A stretch of 64,000 nt of DNA from Chthonomonadales bacterium (GTDB lineage Bacteria; Armatimonadota; Chthonomonadetes; Chthonomonadales; CAJBBX01). Below the pieces are notes generated by a model, which made no database searches, had not been told where the DNA came from, and saw only the letters and a program-made list of their open reading frames with translations. Where the stretch lies: assembly GCA_020849275.1 (NCBI GenBank), contig JADLGO010000023.1, positions 1 through 64,000 on the forward strand. Reading direction: 5' to 3'. Made by a program: the position numbers and the translations under genes. Every line of letters starts with the position of its first letter. Positions within the stretch are counted from its first letter, which is position 1. Positions 53,352 to 63,600 of this stretch are shown here, one piece after another.

Positions 53352-56300
53352 ATGTTAGCCAGGTTAAGGGTCCTGACGCCCACCGCCTTGCTGCCCTTCT
53401 TCTGCGCCCTCGGCCTCATCGCCCTGGCGGCGCCGGCCGCCCTCGTGCGGCAGCCCCCGAAGCCGCGACGCATCGACTTCGACCGCGACATTCGGCCCAT
53501 CCTTTCCGACAACTGCTTCGCGTGCCACGGCAACGACGCCAGCAGCCGCCAGGCCGGCCTGCGGCTGGACCTTGCCGAGGGCGCCCTGGGCCAGCTCCCC
53601 ACGGGCCACCGCGCCGTGGTGCCCGGCAACGCCGACGAGAGCATGCTGGTCGTCCGCACCGCGGCCGCCGGCCCCATGCGGATGCCGCCTGTCGACAGCG
53701 GCAAGACGCTGACGCCCGCCCAGATCGCCACGCTGCGCGCCTGGGTCGAGCAGGGCGGGGTCTACACGGCGCACTGGGCGTTCGTCGCGCCAAGGCGGCC
53801 GCCGGTCCCCGACGGCCCGCCCGCGGGCGCCGCCGACGGTCTGCGTGGCCTCTGGACGTCCTGGCCGGTCAACCCGATCGACCGCTTCGTGCTCGCGCGA
53901 CTCCGGCGCGAGGGACTCAAGCCCTCGGCGGTCGCCGACCGCCCCACGCTCATCCGGCGCGTGAGCCTGGACCTGACCGGGCTCCCCCCGACGCCCGAGG
54001 AGGTCGACGCCTTCCTGGCCGACCGCAGACCCGGCGCCTACGAGCGAATCGTCGACCGGCTACTGGCCTCCCCGCACTACGGCGAGCGCATGGCGCTGAA
54101 GTGGCTGGACCTGAGCCGCTACGCCGACACCCACGGCTACCACATCGACAGCCAGCGCGACATGTGGCGCTGGCGCGACTGGGTGATCGGCGCTTTCAAC
54201 CGCAACCTGCCCTATGACCGCTTCGTCGTGCAGCAGATCGCCGGCGACCTCCTGCCCGGCGCCACGCTCGATCAGCGCATTGCGACCGGCTTCAACCGCA
54301 ACCACCCGATCAACTTCGAGGGCGGCGCAATCCCCGAGGAGTACGCAGCCGCCTACGTCTTCGACCGCGTGGACACGACGGCCACCGCCTTCCTGGGGCT
54401 GACGGTGCGCTGCGCCCAGTGCCACGACCACAAGTACGACCCCATCTCGCAGCGCGAGTACTACCGCTTCTTCGCCTACTTCAACACAGTGGACGAGCAG
54501 GGGCTCGACGGCCAGAAAGGGAACGCCGCGCCGTTCATCCGGGCGCCGCTGCCCGGCCAGCAGGAGCTCCTGGACGCCTGCGACCGCAAGCTCGCCGAGC
54601 TCGACTCCGCCCTCAAGGCCCGCGCGCAGGCCGCCGCCGCGGCGCTGGCCGGCTGGGAGCGGACCGCCGCGCTGGACCTGGCCAGGGCGCCCGCGACGGC
54701 CGCCGGGCTGGTCGCCTACCTCGCGCTGGACGAGGGCCAGGGCGACGCGACGCGCAACGCCGCGCCACAGGCCGCCGACGCGAGGGTCGAGGGAAAGGCT
54801 GACTGGCAGGACGGGCGCAGCGGCAAGGCGCTCGCGTTCGACGGCTCGACCTACCTGCGCGTGGGCGCTCGCCCGGCCTTCGACCGCGCCGACGCCTTCT
54901 CGATGGGCGCCTGGGTGAACCCGGCGAGCACCGAGCACATGGCCGTCCTCTCCCGCATGGACGACTCGGCTGCCTTCCGCGGGTGGGACCTCTACCTGGG
55001 CGATGGCAAGGTCTACGTCCACCTCATCCACCAGTGGGAGAAGAACGCGATCCGCGTGATGTCGAAGGACTCCGTCAAGCCGGGCAAGTGGACCCACGTC
55101 CTCGCCACGTACGACGGGTCCGGCAAGGCCGCCGGCGTCAAGGTGTACCTCGACGGCAAGCCCGCCGCCGTGGAGGTCACGCACGACACGTTGGCGGGCG
55201 CCATCCTCGTCGACAAGCCCTTGCTCATCGGCCGCCGCAACCCGGCCGCGCCGTTCAAGGGCCGCATCGACGAGGTGCGAGTCTACGCCCGCGCGCTGGC
55301 GCCCGCCGAGGTGGAGCGCCTTGTCGGCAGCGACGCCGTGCGCGACATCCTGGCGGCTCCACCCGACAAGCGCACGCCCGAGCAGCGCGAAGAGCTTGCC
55401 CGATTCTACTTCGAGACCGAGGATGAGCCCTACCGAGAGCTGCTCGGCGAGCAGGCCCAATGGCGCGCGAAGCGCGCCGAGGCCGACGCGGCAATCCCGA
55501 CCACGATGGTGATGCGGGAGATGGAGAAGCCACGGGCGACCCACGTCCTTGAGCGCGGGCAGTACGACCGGCCCGGCGAGACGGTGACGCCCGGCACGCC
55601 GGCTTGCCTGCCCCCGCTGCCCGCGGGCGCCCCGCCGAACCGTCTCTCCCTGGCGCGCTGGCTCGTATCGCCGCGCAACCCGCTCACCGCCCGCGTCGCG
55701 GTCAACCGCTTCTGGGAGATGTGCTTCGGCACCGGCCTGGTGAAGACCTCGGAGGACTTCGGCACGCAGGGCGAGGCGCCCAGCCACCCGGAACTGCTCG
55801 ATTGGCTCGCCACCGAGCTCGAGCGCACGGGCTGGGACGTGAAGCGCATGGAGCGCCTGATCGTCACCTCCGCCACCTACCGTCAGCGGTCGTCCGTGAG
55901 CCCCGAGCTGCTCAGGAGGGATCCCGAGAACCGTCTGCTGGCCCGTGGTCCGCGCTTCCGGCTTGCCGCCGAGATCGTGCGCGACCAGGCGCTGGCCGTC
56001 AGCGGCCTGCTCGTGCCGGCGATCGGCGGCCCCTCCGTGAAGCCCTACCAGCCGGCCGGGCTCTGGGAGGAGATGGCGTTCGGCCAGGGCTTCTCGGCGC
56101 AGCGCTACGAGCAGGATCACGGCGACAAGCTCTACCGCCGCAGCCTGTACACCTTCTGGAAGCGCACGGTGCCGCCACCATCCCTTCAGGTCTTCGACGC
56201 GCCGGAGCGCGAGTACTGCGTGGTGCGCCGCCTGGTGACGAACACTCCGCTGCAGGCGCTGGTGCTGATGAACGACCCGACCTACGTGGAGGCGGCCCGC

Positions 56301-56588
56301 CGCATGGCGGAGCGCGCGCTCGCGGCCGCGCCAGCCGACGAGGCTCGCCTCATCTACGCCTTCCGGCTGGCCACGGCACGGCCGCCCCGCCCGGCCGAGG
56401 CGGCCGTGCTGCTTCGCGTGCTGCGCGCCGCACGGGCGCGCTACGCCGCCGACGCGGCGGCCGCCCGCAAGCTGCTGGCGGTGGGCGAGTCGCCGCGCAA
56501 CACACGGATCGCCCCGGCGGAGCTGGCGGCCTGGACGAGCGTGTCCAGCGTAATACTGAACCTGGACGAGACGGTGACGAAGGGCTGA
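53352..56588 (+). CDS. PSCyt1/DUF1549-LamG-DUF1553 'planctomycete cytochrome' protein
   Basis: A 1078-aa secreted protein. After a signal or anchor ([20 protein letters not shown]) comes a cytochrome-like domain with [20 protein letters not shown] (the CxxCH haem site). DUF1549 spans residues of about 165-400 ([40 protein letters not shown], a second CxxCH). A concanavalin/LamG domain covers residues of about 450-650 ([12 protein letters not shown]). DUF1553 follows ([40 protein letters not shown]). It acts with DUF1501 proteins in degradation of complex carbohydrate in Planctomycetes-type bacteria; the precise reaction is unknown. Confidence 0.93.
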   Translation: MLARLRVLTPTALLPFFCALGLIALAAPAALVRQPPKPRRIDFDRDIRPILSDNCFACHGNDASSRQAGLRLDLAEGALGQLPTGHRAVVPGNADESMLVVRTAAAGPMRMPPVDSGKTLTPAQIATLRAWVEQGGVYTAHWAFVAPRRPPVPDGPPAGAADGLRGLWTSWPVNPIDRFVLARLRREGLKPSAVADRPTLIRRVSLDLTGLPPTPEEVDAFLADRRPGAYERIVDRLLASPHYGERMALKWLDLSRYADTHGYHIDSQRDMWRWRDWVIGAFNRNLPYDRFVVQQIAGDLLPGATLDQRIATGFNRNHPINFEGGAIPEEYAAAYVFDRVDTTATAFLGLTVRCAQCHDHKYDPISQREYYRFFAYFNTVDEQGLDGQKGNAAPFIRAPLPGQQELLDACDRKLAELDSALKARAQAAAAALAGWERTAALDLARAPATAAGLVAYLALDEGQGDATRNAAPQAADARVEGKADWQDGRSGKALAFDGSTYLRVGARPAFDRADAFSMGAWVNPASTEHMAVLSRMDDSAAFRGWDLYLGDGKVYVHLIHQWEKNAIRVMSKDSVKPGKWTHVLATYDGSGKAAGVKVYLDGKPAAVEVTHDTLAGAILVDKPLLIGRRNPAAPFKGRIDEVRVYARALAPAEVERLVGSDAVRDILAAPPDKRTPEQREELARFYFETEDEPYRELLGEQAQWRAKRAEADAAIPTTMVMREMEKPRATHVLERGQYDRPGETVTPGTPACLPPLPAGAPPNRLSLARWLVSPRNPLTARVAVNRFWEMCFGTGLVKTSEDFGTQGEAPSHPELLDWLATELERTGWDVKRMERLIVTSATYRQRSSVSPELLRRDPENRLLARGPRFRLAAEIVRDQALAVSGLLVPAIGGPSVKPYQPAGLWEEMAFGQGFSAQRYEQDHGDKLYRRSLYTFWKRTVPPPSLQVFDAPEREYCVVRRLVTNTPLQALVLMNDPTYVEAARRMAERALAAAPADEARLIYAFRLATARPPRPAEAAVLLRVLRAARARYAADAAAARKLLAVGESPRNTRIAPAELAAWTSVSSVILNLDETVTKG

Positions 56589-56601
56589 CGGGGGAGCGGG
56601 C

Positions 56602-58068
56602 ATGGGAACCAGACGCGAGCTCGAGCTGCTGATGACGCGGCGGCAGTTGTTCGGCAGAACGATGGCCGGCATCGGCACGGCGGCCCTCGCCGGCCTGCTG
56701 TCCGACGAGGGAAGGGCGGCCACCACGGCCGCCGAGCGCGGCGGCTACGGCGGCGTGCTGGGCCGGCCGCACTTCCCGGCGAAGGCGAAGCGCGTCATTT
56801 ACCTTTTCCAGTCCGGCGCGCCCTCCCACATCGACCTGTTCGACCACAAGCCGGCCCTTCGCAAGCACCACGCCGAGGAGCTCCCGGCATCCGTACGCAT
56901 GGGCCAGCGCATCACGGGCATGACCTCCGGCCAGAAGGCGTTTCCCTGTGTCGCGCCGATGTTCACCTTCCAGCAGCACGGCAAGAGCGGCCTGTGGCTC
57001 AGCGAGCTGCTGCCGCACACCGGCGAGGTGGCCGACGACATCTGCCTGGTCAAGACGGTGAACACGGAGGCCATCAACCACGACCCGGCGATCACCTTCA
57101 TCCAGACCGGCTCGCAGCAGCCCGGCCGCGCGAGCATCGGCGCCTGGGTCTCGTACGGCATCGGCAGCGAGAACCACGACCTGCCCGCCTACATCGTGCT
57201 GATCTCGCAGGGCACCGGCAACCCCAACGACCAGCCGCTCTTCGGGCGCCTGTGGGGCAGCGGCTTCCTGCCAAGCGTCCATCAGGGCGTGAAGCTGCGC
57301 TCGAAGGGCGACCCCGTGCTCTACCTCTCCGACCCACCCGGCGTGGAGCGCGCGGACCGCCGCCGCATGCTGGACGGCGTGGAGGCGCTCAATCGCATCG
57401 CCGAGGAGTCGTTTGGCGACCCGGAGATCAACACGCGCATCGCCCAGTACGAGATGGCCTACCGCATGCAGGCCTCCGTTCCCGGCCTCATGGACCTCTC
57501 GAAGGAGCCGGAGTCGACCTTCGCCATGTACGGCCCCGAGTCGCGCAAGCCCGGCACCTACGCCGCCAACTGCCTGCTGGCGCGCCGGTTGATCGAGCGC
57601 GGCGTGCGGTTCGTGCAGCTCTTCCACCGTGGCTGGGACCAGCACGGCAACCTGCCCACGCAGATCCGAGGCCAGTGCCGCGACACCGACCAGCCCTCCG
57701 CCGCCCTCGTGAAGGACCTCAAGCAGCGCGGCCTGCTGGACGACACGCTGGTGATCTGGGGCGGCGAGTTCGGCCGCACCGTCTACAGCCAGGGCCCGCT
57801 GACCAGCGACAACTACGGGCGTGACCACCATGGCCGGTGCTTCAGCGTGTGGATGGCCGGGGGCGGCGTCAGGCCCGGCATGACGCTGGGCGAGACGGAC
57901 GACTACTGCTACAACATCGTGCAAGATCCGGTCCACGTGCACGACCTTGCGGCCACCGTCCTTCATTGCCTTGGCATCGACCACGAGCGGCTGACGTTCC
58001 GCTACCAGGGCCGCGACTTCCGCCTTACCGACGTGGCCGGCAGTGTGGTGAGCCGCGTGCTGGCCTGA
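56602..58068 (+). CDS. DUF1501 sulfatase-like protein, Tat-exported
   Basis: A 488-aa protein. [20 protein letters not shown] is a twin-arginine signal. [36 protein letters not shown]-like text (here [10 protein letters not shown]), [16 protein letters not shown] and [14 protein letters not shown] are typical of DUF1501, a relative of the alkaline-phosphatase/sulfatase fold. [16 protein letters not shown] carries metal-site His residues. It starts 13 nt after the DUF1549/1553 gene and forms a standard pair with it. Confidence 0.93.
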   Translation: MGTRRELELLMTRRQLFGRTMAGIGTAALAGLLSDEGRAATTAAERGGYGGVLGRPHFPAKAKRVIYLFQSGAPSHIDLFDHKPALRKHHAEELPASVRMGQRITGMTSGQKAFPCVAPMFTFQQHGKSGLWLSELLPHTGEVADDICLVKTVNTEAINHDPAITFIQTGSQQPGRASIGAWVSYGIGSENHDLPAYIVLISQGTGNPNDQPLFGRLWGSGFLPSVHQGVKLRSKGDPVLYLSDPPGVERADRRRMLDGVEALNRIAEESFGDPEINTRIAQYEMAYRMQASVPGLMDLSKEPESTFAMYGPESRKPGTYAANCLLARRLIERGVRFVQLFHRGWDQHGNLPTQIRGQCRDTDQPSAALVKDLKQRGLLDDTLVIWGGEFGRTVYSQGPLTSDNYGRDHHGRCFSVWMAGGGVRPGMTLGETDDYCYNIVQDPVHVHDLAATVLHCLGIDHERLTFRYQGRDFRLTDVAGSVVSRVLA

Positions 58069-58353
58069 CCATCGCTCTCGCGTACCGACGGCCGTCTGCC
58101 GGGCCCACGCCATGGCGAGCGGCCGGTTTCCTTCCGCTGTTGACCGAACGGCGCGACCGCTCTGGACTGGTCAGCGATCCGGCGACATCGCGCGCCAGTC
58201 GCTCCGAGCGGCCGCGTACGAGCCACTCGGACCGGCCGCGCCCGCGGACTCGCGGCCGTGTGGTCGCGGCGTCCGCGTGCGGTCAACGACGCGATTGGGC
58301 GGGGCGTGCGCCGCGCGTCCCGCGAACCGGGTCCACAGAGGAGCGGAGCGGGC

Positions 58354-58614
58354 GTGGCGGACGGCATGGCGCAGGTGTTTCCCCGCGGCCTCATGGACGG
58401 CCACCCCAAGTACGTGCAGGGCGGCCACCTCCGCCAGGCCCGCGTGATCGGCCCCTCCAACAACGCGCCATACGGCAGCCCGCCGGGCGTGCTGGACCTG
58501 AACTGGCTCGTGAGGGACGATGGCAACCGGGCCTGGGACCCCTCCGACGAGAACGCGCGTGACACAAACTGGCCTCCGCGTGACGGCCAGGATCTGGATG
58601 GGCGGCAGGGATGA
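58354..58614 (+). CDS. Small hypothetical protein (86 aa)
   Basis: From a GTG at 58354 with AGGAG 10 nt upstream. The product is 86 aa, rich in Gly, Pro, Asp and Asn, with no membrane segment: ADGMAQVFPRGLMDGHPKYV, then QARVIGPSNNAPYGSPPGVL. The stop overlaps the ATG of the next gene by ATGA, which supports it as a real gene. Function unknown. The 285 nt before it, after the DUF1501 gene, show nothing I recognise. Confidence 0.5.
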   Translation: MADGMAQVFPRGLMDGHPKYVQGGHLRQARVIGPSNNAPYGSPPGVLDLNWLVRDDGNRAWDPSDENARDTNWPPRDGQDLDGRQG

Positions 58615-58898
58615 AAGGCGGAATCCGCCCGGTCGTGGCGGGGGCCGTCGTCGGCGCCGCCGTGATACTCATCGTGGTCGGCGCCGTGAGGTACTCGTCC
58701 AGCAGCGGCAGCGCGGCGATGGAGCCATCCGCCATGCTCCCGGTGCAGTTCGGGACCATGGGCACCAAGGTGCGCGGCGCCGGTTCGCAGGCGGCTCAGC
58801 CCTCCGCCAGGCAGATTCCCCCGCAGGTGCCAGGAGGAGGCGGACCCGCGCCGGGGTACTCCACGTCAACGCAGTCGGGCGCCACCGCGACGCCCTGA
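58611..58898 (+). CDS. Small single-pass membrane protein (95 aa)
   Basis: A 95-aa protein. MKGGIRPVVAGAVVGAAVIL then IVVGAVRY is one N-terminal transmembrane helix (residues about 8-27), followed by a Ser/Gly/Pro-rich, probably unstructured external tail (PPQVPGGGGPAPGYSTSTQS). It overlaps the 86-aa gene by ATGA. It could anchor or accompany the small protein or the DUF1549/DUF1501 pair; the role is unknown. Confidence 0.6.
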   Translation: MKGGIRPVVAGAVVGAAVILIVVGAVRYSSSSGSAAMEPSAMLPVQFGTMGTKVRGAGSQAAQPSARQIPPQVPGGGGPAPGYSTSTQSGATATP

Positions 58899-58932
58899 GG
58901 GGTCACGCCCCGCGCCCACGGATTCGCGGACG

Positions 58933-58967
58933 GCGCGGCGGCCCACCTTCCCGGTGGGCCGCCGCGC
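58933..58967. terminator. Strong 15-bp hairpin between convergent genes
   Basis: Perfect 15-bp arms (58933-58947 with 58953-58967) around a 5-nt loop, lying between the end of the membrane protein (58898) and the end of the cupin gene (59019). No T-run follows. Position and strength suggest a bidirectional terminator. Confidence 0.7.
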
Positions 58968-59018
58968 TACCGAGCACGCCAGCGGCCGTCCGCCCGGGCG
59001 CCGACCGGCCCGCGGCAA

Positions 59019-59420
59019 TCACTCGTACGTCGATGGGTCGTCCTCGGGCACGAAGGGCGGCTCGATCACCATGTCGCGCACCGCCGTGGGATAGGCCACC
59101 ACCATCTCGGCGCTCTCCGCGCCGGTGCTCGTGGCGTTGTGGAAAACACCCGCCGGGATGGTGAGCGTGTCGCCAGCGGCAAGATCGACGGCCTCGTCGC
59201 CGAGCGTATGGTGCAGCGAGCCCCGCAGCAGGTGCAGCACCTCCTCGCACTGGAAGTGCGCGTGGCGCGGGTTGGCGTGCCCCGGCTGAATGGTGACCAG
59301 CCCGAGCGTCATGGCCTGGCTGTTGCCCAGCCGCCCGGCGGCGAGCCACGTCAGGGTTCCCCACTCCTCCCGCACGATGGCCGCGGCGGCGTTTGCCCGT
59401 CTATTCACATGTGGTTGCAT
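59019..59420 (-). CDS. Cupin-domain protein
   Basis: A 133-aa single-domain cupin. PGHANPRHAHFQCEEVLHLL is the metal-binding motif 1 with two His and a Glu, and AAGDTLTIPAGVFHNATSTG is motif 2 with the third His. It could be a sugar isomerase, a dioxygenase-type enzyme or a sensor. It starts 98 nt downstream of where transcription of the adjacent oxidoreductase gene would end, in the same direction. Confidence 0.88.
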   Translation of the reverse strand: MQPHVNRRANAAAAIVREEWGTLTWLAAGRLGNSQAMTLGLVTIQPGHANPRHAHFQCEEVLHLLRGSLHHTLGDEAVDLAAGDTLTIPAGVFHNATSTGAESAEMVVAYPTAVRDMVIEPPFVPEDDPSTYE

Positions 59421-59456
59421 TCCGATCGACCCCGCCCCGCCTGTACGGCGCGCCGA

Positions 59457-60539
59457 CTACCCGTCTGTTGTTTCCACAAGCTGGCCATCCGAACGCACAA
59501 ACGCTTCGTAGAGTTTCATCACCTCGAGCGCGTCGTCGAGGCCGCCGGGCGAGGGCGCGCGGCGCTCCAGCACGCCCGCGCAGAACTCCAGGATCTCCGG
59601 CACGTAGCCCAGCAGGAAAAGCGCCTTGTTGTAGAGTTGGCCGAGCGAGAACTCGGGTTCCCAGCAGAGCGGCGCGCTGGCGTCCTCACCGTAGAAGGTC
59701 CCTTCCCGCCCGTAGCCGGCCCGGGGCGCGCCGGGTCGGTAGTAGGTGAGCCGGATGTTGTTGTCCACCACCAGGCTGGCGCCTTGCCCCACCACCTCGA
59801 GCCGCTCCAGCGGCGCCATGCCAGACTGGCCGGCGCTCAGGTGTAGCGCTCCCGCGGCTCCCGAGCGAAACCGCAGCGCCGCGACGGCGCCGCCTGTCGC
59901 CGCGCACCGCTCCACCCAGAGCGCGGCCACCGGGCCGGCCAGCGCCACGAGCACGGAGGCCGGGTGAACGATGTGGTCCAGGAAGCCGAGCAGGGCGCGC
60001 GGATCCCCCCGCGCCCCGGGCGCGGGCAGCGACTGCGGGTAGCGCGCCGACAGGGTGGAGATGGGGCCGAACTCGGCGCGCATCGCGATCTCGCGCGCCT
60101 TGACGGCCGCCGGCGCGAACGCCTTCTTGAAGCCGACGCCGACGATGCGCCCTGTTGAGCGGCTCGCCTCCGCCAGCGCGCGGATCTCGTCGCTGGAGAC
60201 GGCCGGTGGCTTCTCGATCCAGGCGTCGGCGCCGGCGTGCATGGCATCCGTCGCGATGCGGGGGTACCGCGGCCGGCCGCGTTCGTCAAAGCTCGTCACG
60301 ACGAACACGGCCTCCGGCGCCTCCCGAGCGAGCATCTCGCGGTAGTCCGCGTAGAAGGCGCGCGCCCCGAACAGGCCTCCGACCGCGCGGGCACGCCCGG
60401 CGTCGAGGTCACAGGCCGCGCAGAGGTCGATCGGGGCGTACTGGAACGCCGGCAGGATGTTGCGCTGGGCGTGCCCCCCACACCCGATCATGGCGGCGCG
60501 AATGCGGCGCGGGTACTCATGGTTGTAGGTGACTCGCAT
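59457..60539 (-). CDS. Gfo/Idh/MocA family oxidoreductase
   Basis: A 360-aa protein. RIRAAMIGCGGHAQRNILPA is the dinucleotide-binding start, ADAWIEKPPAVSSDEIRALA the EKP region, and GFLDHIVHPASVLVALAG carries the catalytic-site His. It is the third oxidoreductase of this family in the window. It precedes the cupin gene by 36 nt in the same direction, so the two are probably co-transcribed. Confidence 0.93.
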   Translation of the reverse strand: MRVTYNHEYPRRIRAAMIGCGGHAQRNILPAFQYAPIDLCAACDLDAGRARAVGGLFGARAFYADYREMLAREAPEAVFVVTSFDERGRPRYPRIATDAMHAGADAWIEKPPAVSSDEIRALAEASRSTGRIVGVGFKKAFAPAAVKAREIAMRAEFGPISTLSARYPQSLPAPGARGDPRALLGFLDHIVHPASVLVALAGPVAALWVERCAATGGAVAALRFRSGAAGALHLSAGQSGMAPLERLEVVGQGASLVVDNNIRLTYYRPGAPRAGYGREGTFYGEDASAPLCWEPEFSLGQLYNKALFLLGYVPEILEFCAGVLERRAPSPGGLDDALEVMKLYEAFVRSDGQLVETTDG

Positions 60540-60550
60540 GGCGCGCTCCC

Positions 60551-60562
60551 GCCACTATGATA
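60551..60562 (-). promoter_or_regulatory. Possible -10 and ribosome-binding site for the oxidoreductase
   Basis: On the minus strand TATCAT occupies 60562-60557 and a GGGAG follows before the ATG at 60539. No clear -35 was seen. The leader would be about 12 nt. Confidence 0.35.
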
Positions 60563-60668
60563 CCCCGGCCCCACGCGCAAGGCCGGGGGGCAGGACATCG
60601 CGCCGCGCGCCCGGTATTCCGGAGAGACGCCCCGGCGGGGCGAACCGAACGCGGCAGGGAGCGAGGAC

Positions 60669-63600
60669 ATGCGGGTGGGATGGCTCGCCGCGGCGCTGGC
60701 CGCCGCGACGTGCGGTGCGAGGGTGTGCGCCGCCGACACGACGCAGCTCCTACGCAACGGCGGCTTCGAGAGCGCGGCAGGATGGAGCCTGGGGAGCGGC
60801 ATCCGCCTCGACGCCGCGAGCCCGCGCACCGGTCGGCGGGCGCTGCGCGTCGACGCGACGCTCGGCGCGCAGGCAGAGCAGATCGTCCACGCCGTGCGGC
60901 CCGCGGGGCGCTACACGCTGAGCGGCTGGGTGCGAACCCGGGACGTGGCGCCGCGCGAGGGCGGCGGCTTCGCCTACCTGGCCGTCTATGAGATCGACGC
61001 CGAGGGTCGCAACGTCTGGTACGCGGACATTGCCCAGTTCCGGGGAACGCGGGACTGGACGCGCGTCGAGCGGACCTTCACCGTGGAACCGGGCACCGAG
61101 TACGTCTCGATCCGCGCCGGCATCCACAGCGCGACGGGCACGGCCTGGTTCGACGACGTGAGTCTGGCGCCCGGCGAGGCCGCCGCTCCCTGGCGCGAGC
61201 CCGCGCGCGGCCTTGCCCGCGCCACCGCTTACCGCGCAGCCATCCTGCACGAGCCGGGCTTTCCGGTGCGCGGAGCCGCGACCCCGCTCCCGACAGTCGC
61301 GCGGGCGTTCGGCCGCGAGCGTATCCCGCTCACTCCGCTCTCCGCCACGGCGCTGGCCGACCCGGCGCGTTTCAGCGCGGACCGCTACGATCTGCTCGTC
61401 ATCCCAACCGGGGCGACCTTCCCTCTGGCCGCCCGCCGCGGCCTTCTCGACTTCTTGATGCGCGGCGGCGACCTCCTCTGTACGGGCGGTTACGCCTTCG
61501 ACGACCTGCAGGTGCGCGAGGCCAGGGGCTGGCTCTCCTATCGGCGCTACCTGCAGCGCGAGGCCGCGCGCGCGCGGGACCCGCGGAGGCGCCTGCTGCC
61601 CAACGGCGGCTTCGAGGACGGCCTGGCCGAATGGTCCGCCGACAACGCAGCCCGCTGCCGCGCGGTGGAGGAGGATCCGTTCGCCGGCAGACTCTGCGCG
61701 CGGGTGCAGGTCGGCTCGCCGGCGGACGGCGCGCGCATCTCCGCCGAGTTGCCGGTGAAGCCCGGCCGGGGCTACCTGGTGGGCGCCCGGGTCCGCACGC
61801 GCGACGTGAAGGGCTCCGGATTCGCCTTCCTGGCGGTCTACCAGTACGACCGCGATGGCAAGCTCGTCACCTTCCGCGACTTCGTGCAGCGCGCCGGCAC
61901 CACCGGCTGGCGCCGCGACGAGTACCACTTCGACGTGGCGCCGGGCGCCGCGCGGGTCGTGCTCAACGCCGGCCTGTACCTGGCGTCCGGCACCCTCTGG
62001 GTCGACGAGGCCACCCTCGCGCCCATGCCGCGCGAGGAGCGCATCAACGCCCACTACGGTGAGCCGGCCGACGGACTGGTGATCGCCCCGACGCAGCTCA
62101 CCATCTTCAGCCCCGACCAGCCGCTCGCGGGGGCCTCCCTCGCGCCGGCGCTCGCGCGCCCGCCCGACCTGCCCACGCGCCCGGAGCGCGCCTCCGCCGC
62201 GACCCGCGTGGCCGGCTTCGAGGCCACGGCCCAGCTCCGCCAGAATGCCCGCTGGCTGCCGCTCCTGGAGTGTCGAGACCGCCACGGACGGCCCGCCGGC
62301 GCGGCCGGCGCCCTCGTGACTCACTACGCCGGCCCGTTCGCCGGGGGCAACTGGGCCATCTTCGGTGTCACGAGCCGCGACGTGTTCGCCGGCCCCGAGG
62401 GCGAGCGCCGCCTGCGCCGGGCCGCGCGGCTCCTGCGGCTTGGCGTGCGGGCCGAGCGCCTGGAGCCGGGGCTGAGCATCTACCGCGCGGGCGAGACGGC
62501 GCGCCTGCGCCTGGAGGTGGCGAACGCCTCGCGGGCCCGCCGCACGGCGCGCGTCGTGCTCACGCTGTTCGCCCCGGAGCGGCCAGACCGTCCGCTGCGC
62601 CGGGAGACGCGGTTGGCGACGCTCGCACCGGCGAGCCGCGCATCGATTGAGCTGGCCTGGCAGGTCCCGGCCGGCGCGCCAGACTTCGTACAGGCGCGGG
62701 CCGACATCGCCGTCGACGGCACCCCCGTCGATCTTGCGGAGACCGGATTCTGCGTCTACAACGCCCGCGTGATGCAGGGCGGACCGCGCGTCGTGTTCCG
62801 CCGCAATGCCTTCGAGGTGACGCGGACGGGGAGCGGGCGGACGGAGCGTCGCATGCTCTTCGGCACCGACACCTACGGCAACATGTTCGGCTCGCGCTCG
62901 GCCAGCCCGCTCACCTGGTTCCGCGACCTGCGGATGATGCGCGACAACGGCCTGCACATGTTCGAGAACCTGCAGTACACCCCCCCACTCTACAGCTTCA
63001 CGGAGCCGCAGTGGCGGCAGTTTGACGCCCTGATCCAGCTCTCGCAGCGGTTCGGCCTGCCCTACATGGCGGGCCTGTTGATCGGGCACGACGTGGCCGT
63101 GGACGACGACGTGCTGGCGCAGCAGGCCACCATGTGCCGCGAGTTCGCGCGCCGCTATCGCGACGTGCCCGGGCTCATCTACTACCTCAACGGCGACTTC
63201 CAGCTCGCCTTGAAGGACACGCCGGACATCCGGCGCCTCTGGAACGAGTTCCTGACCGCGCGCCACGGCACCGACGCCGCGCTTCGGCGCGCCTGGGCCC
63301 CCGCCGATCCGGGTGGCCCGCTCGGGCAGGTGCCGGTGCGCGCGGCGCCCTCGTCGGGATGGCTGGACGCCCGGGCCCGCGACCTGACCGCCTTCCGCGC
63401 GGCGCTCGTGACGCGCTGGGTGAGCGCCCTCCGCGCAGCGATCCGCTCGGTCGATCGCCTCCACCCCATCACGAGCGAGTACTATCAGCGGCCCATCGAC
63501 GGCATCGACCTGCGCCTGACGATGGACGGCATGGACGCCGCCAACTATGGCTACTTCGGGCCTCAGCCGCTGGACACCGCGCAAATGCTGGCCACCATCA

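Noticed and set aside
54060-56726. 888-aa minus-strand open frame
   Set aside because: It is antisense to the DUF1549/DUF1553 gene and has only low-complexity sequence.
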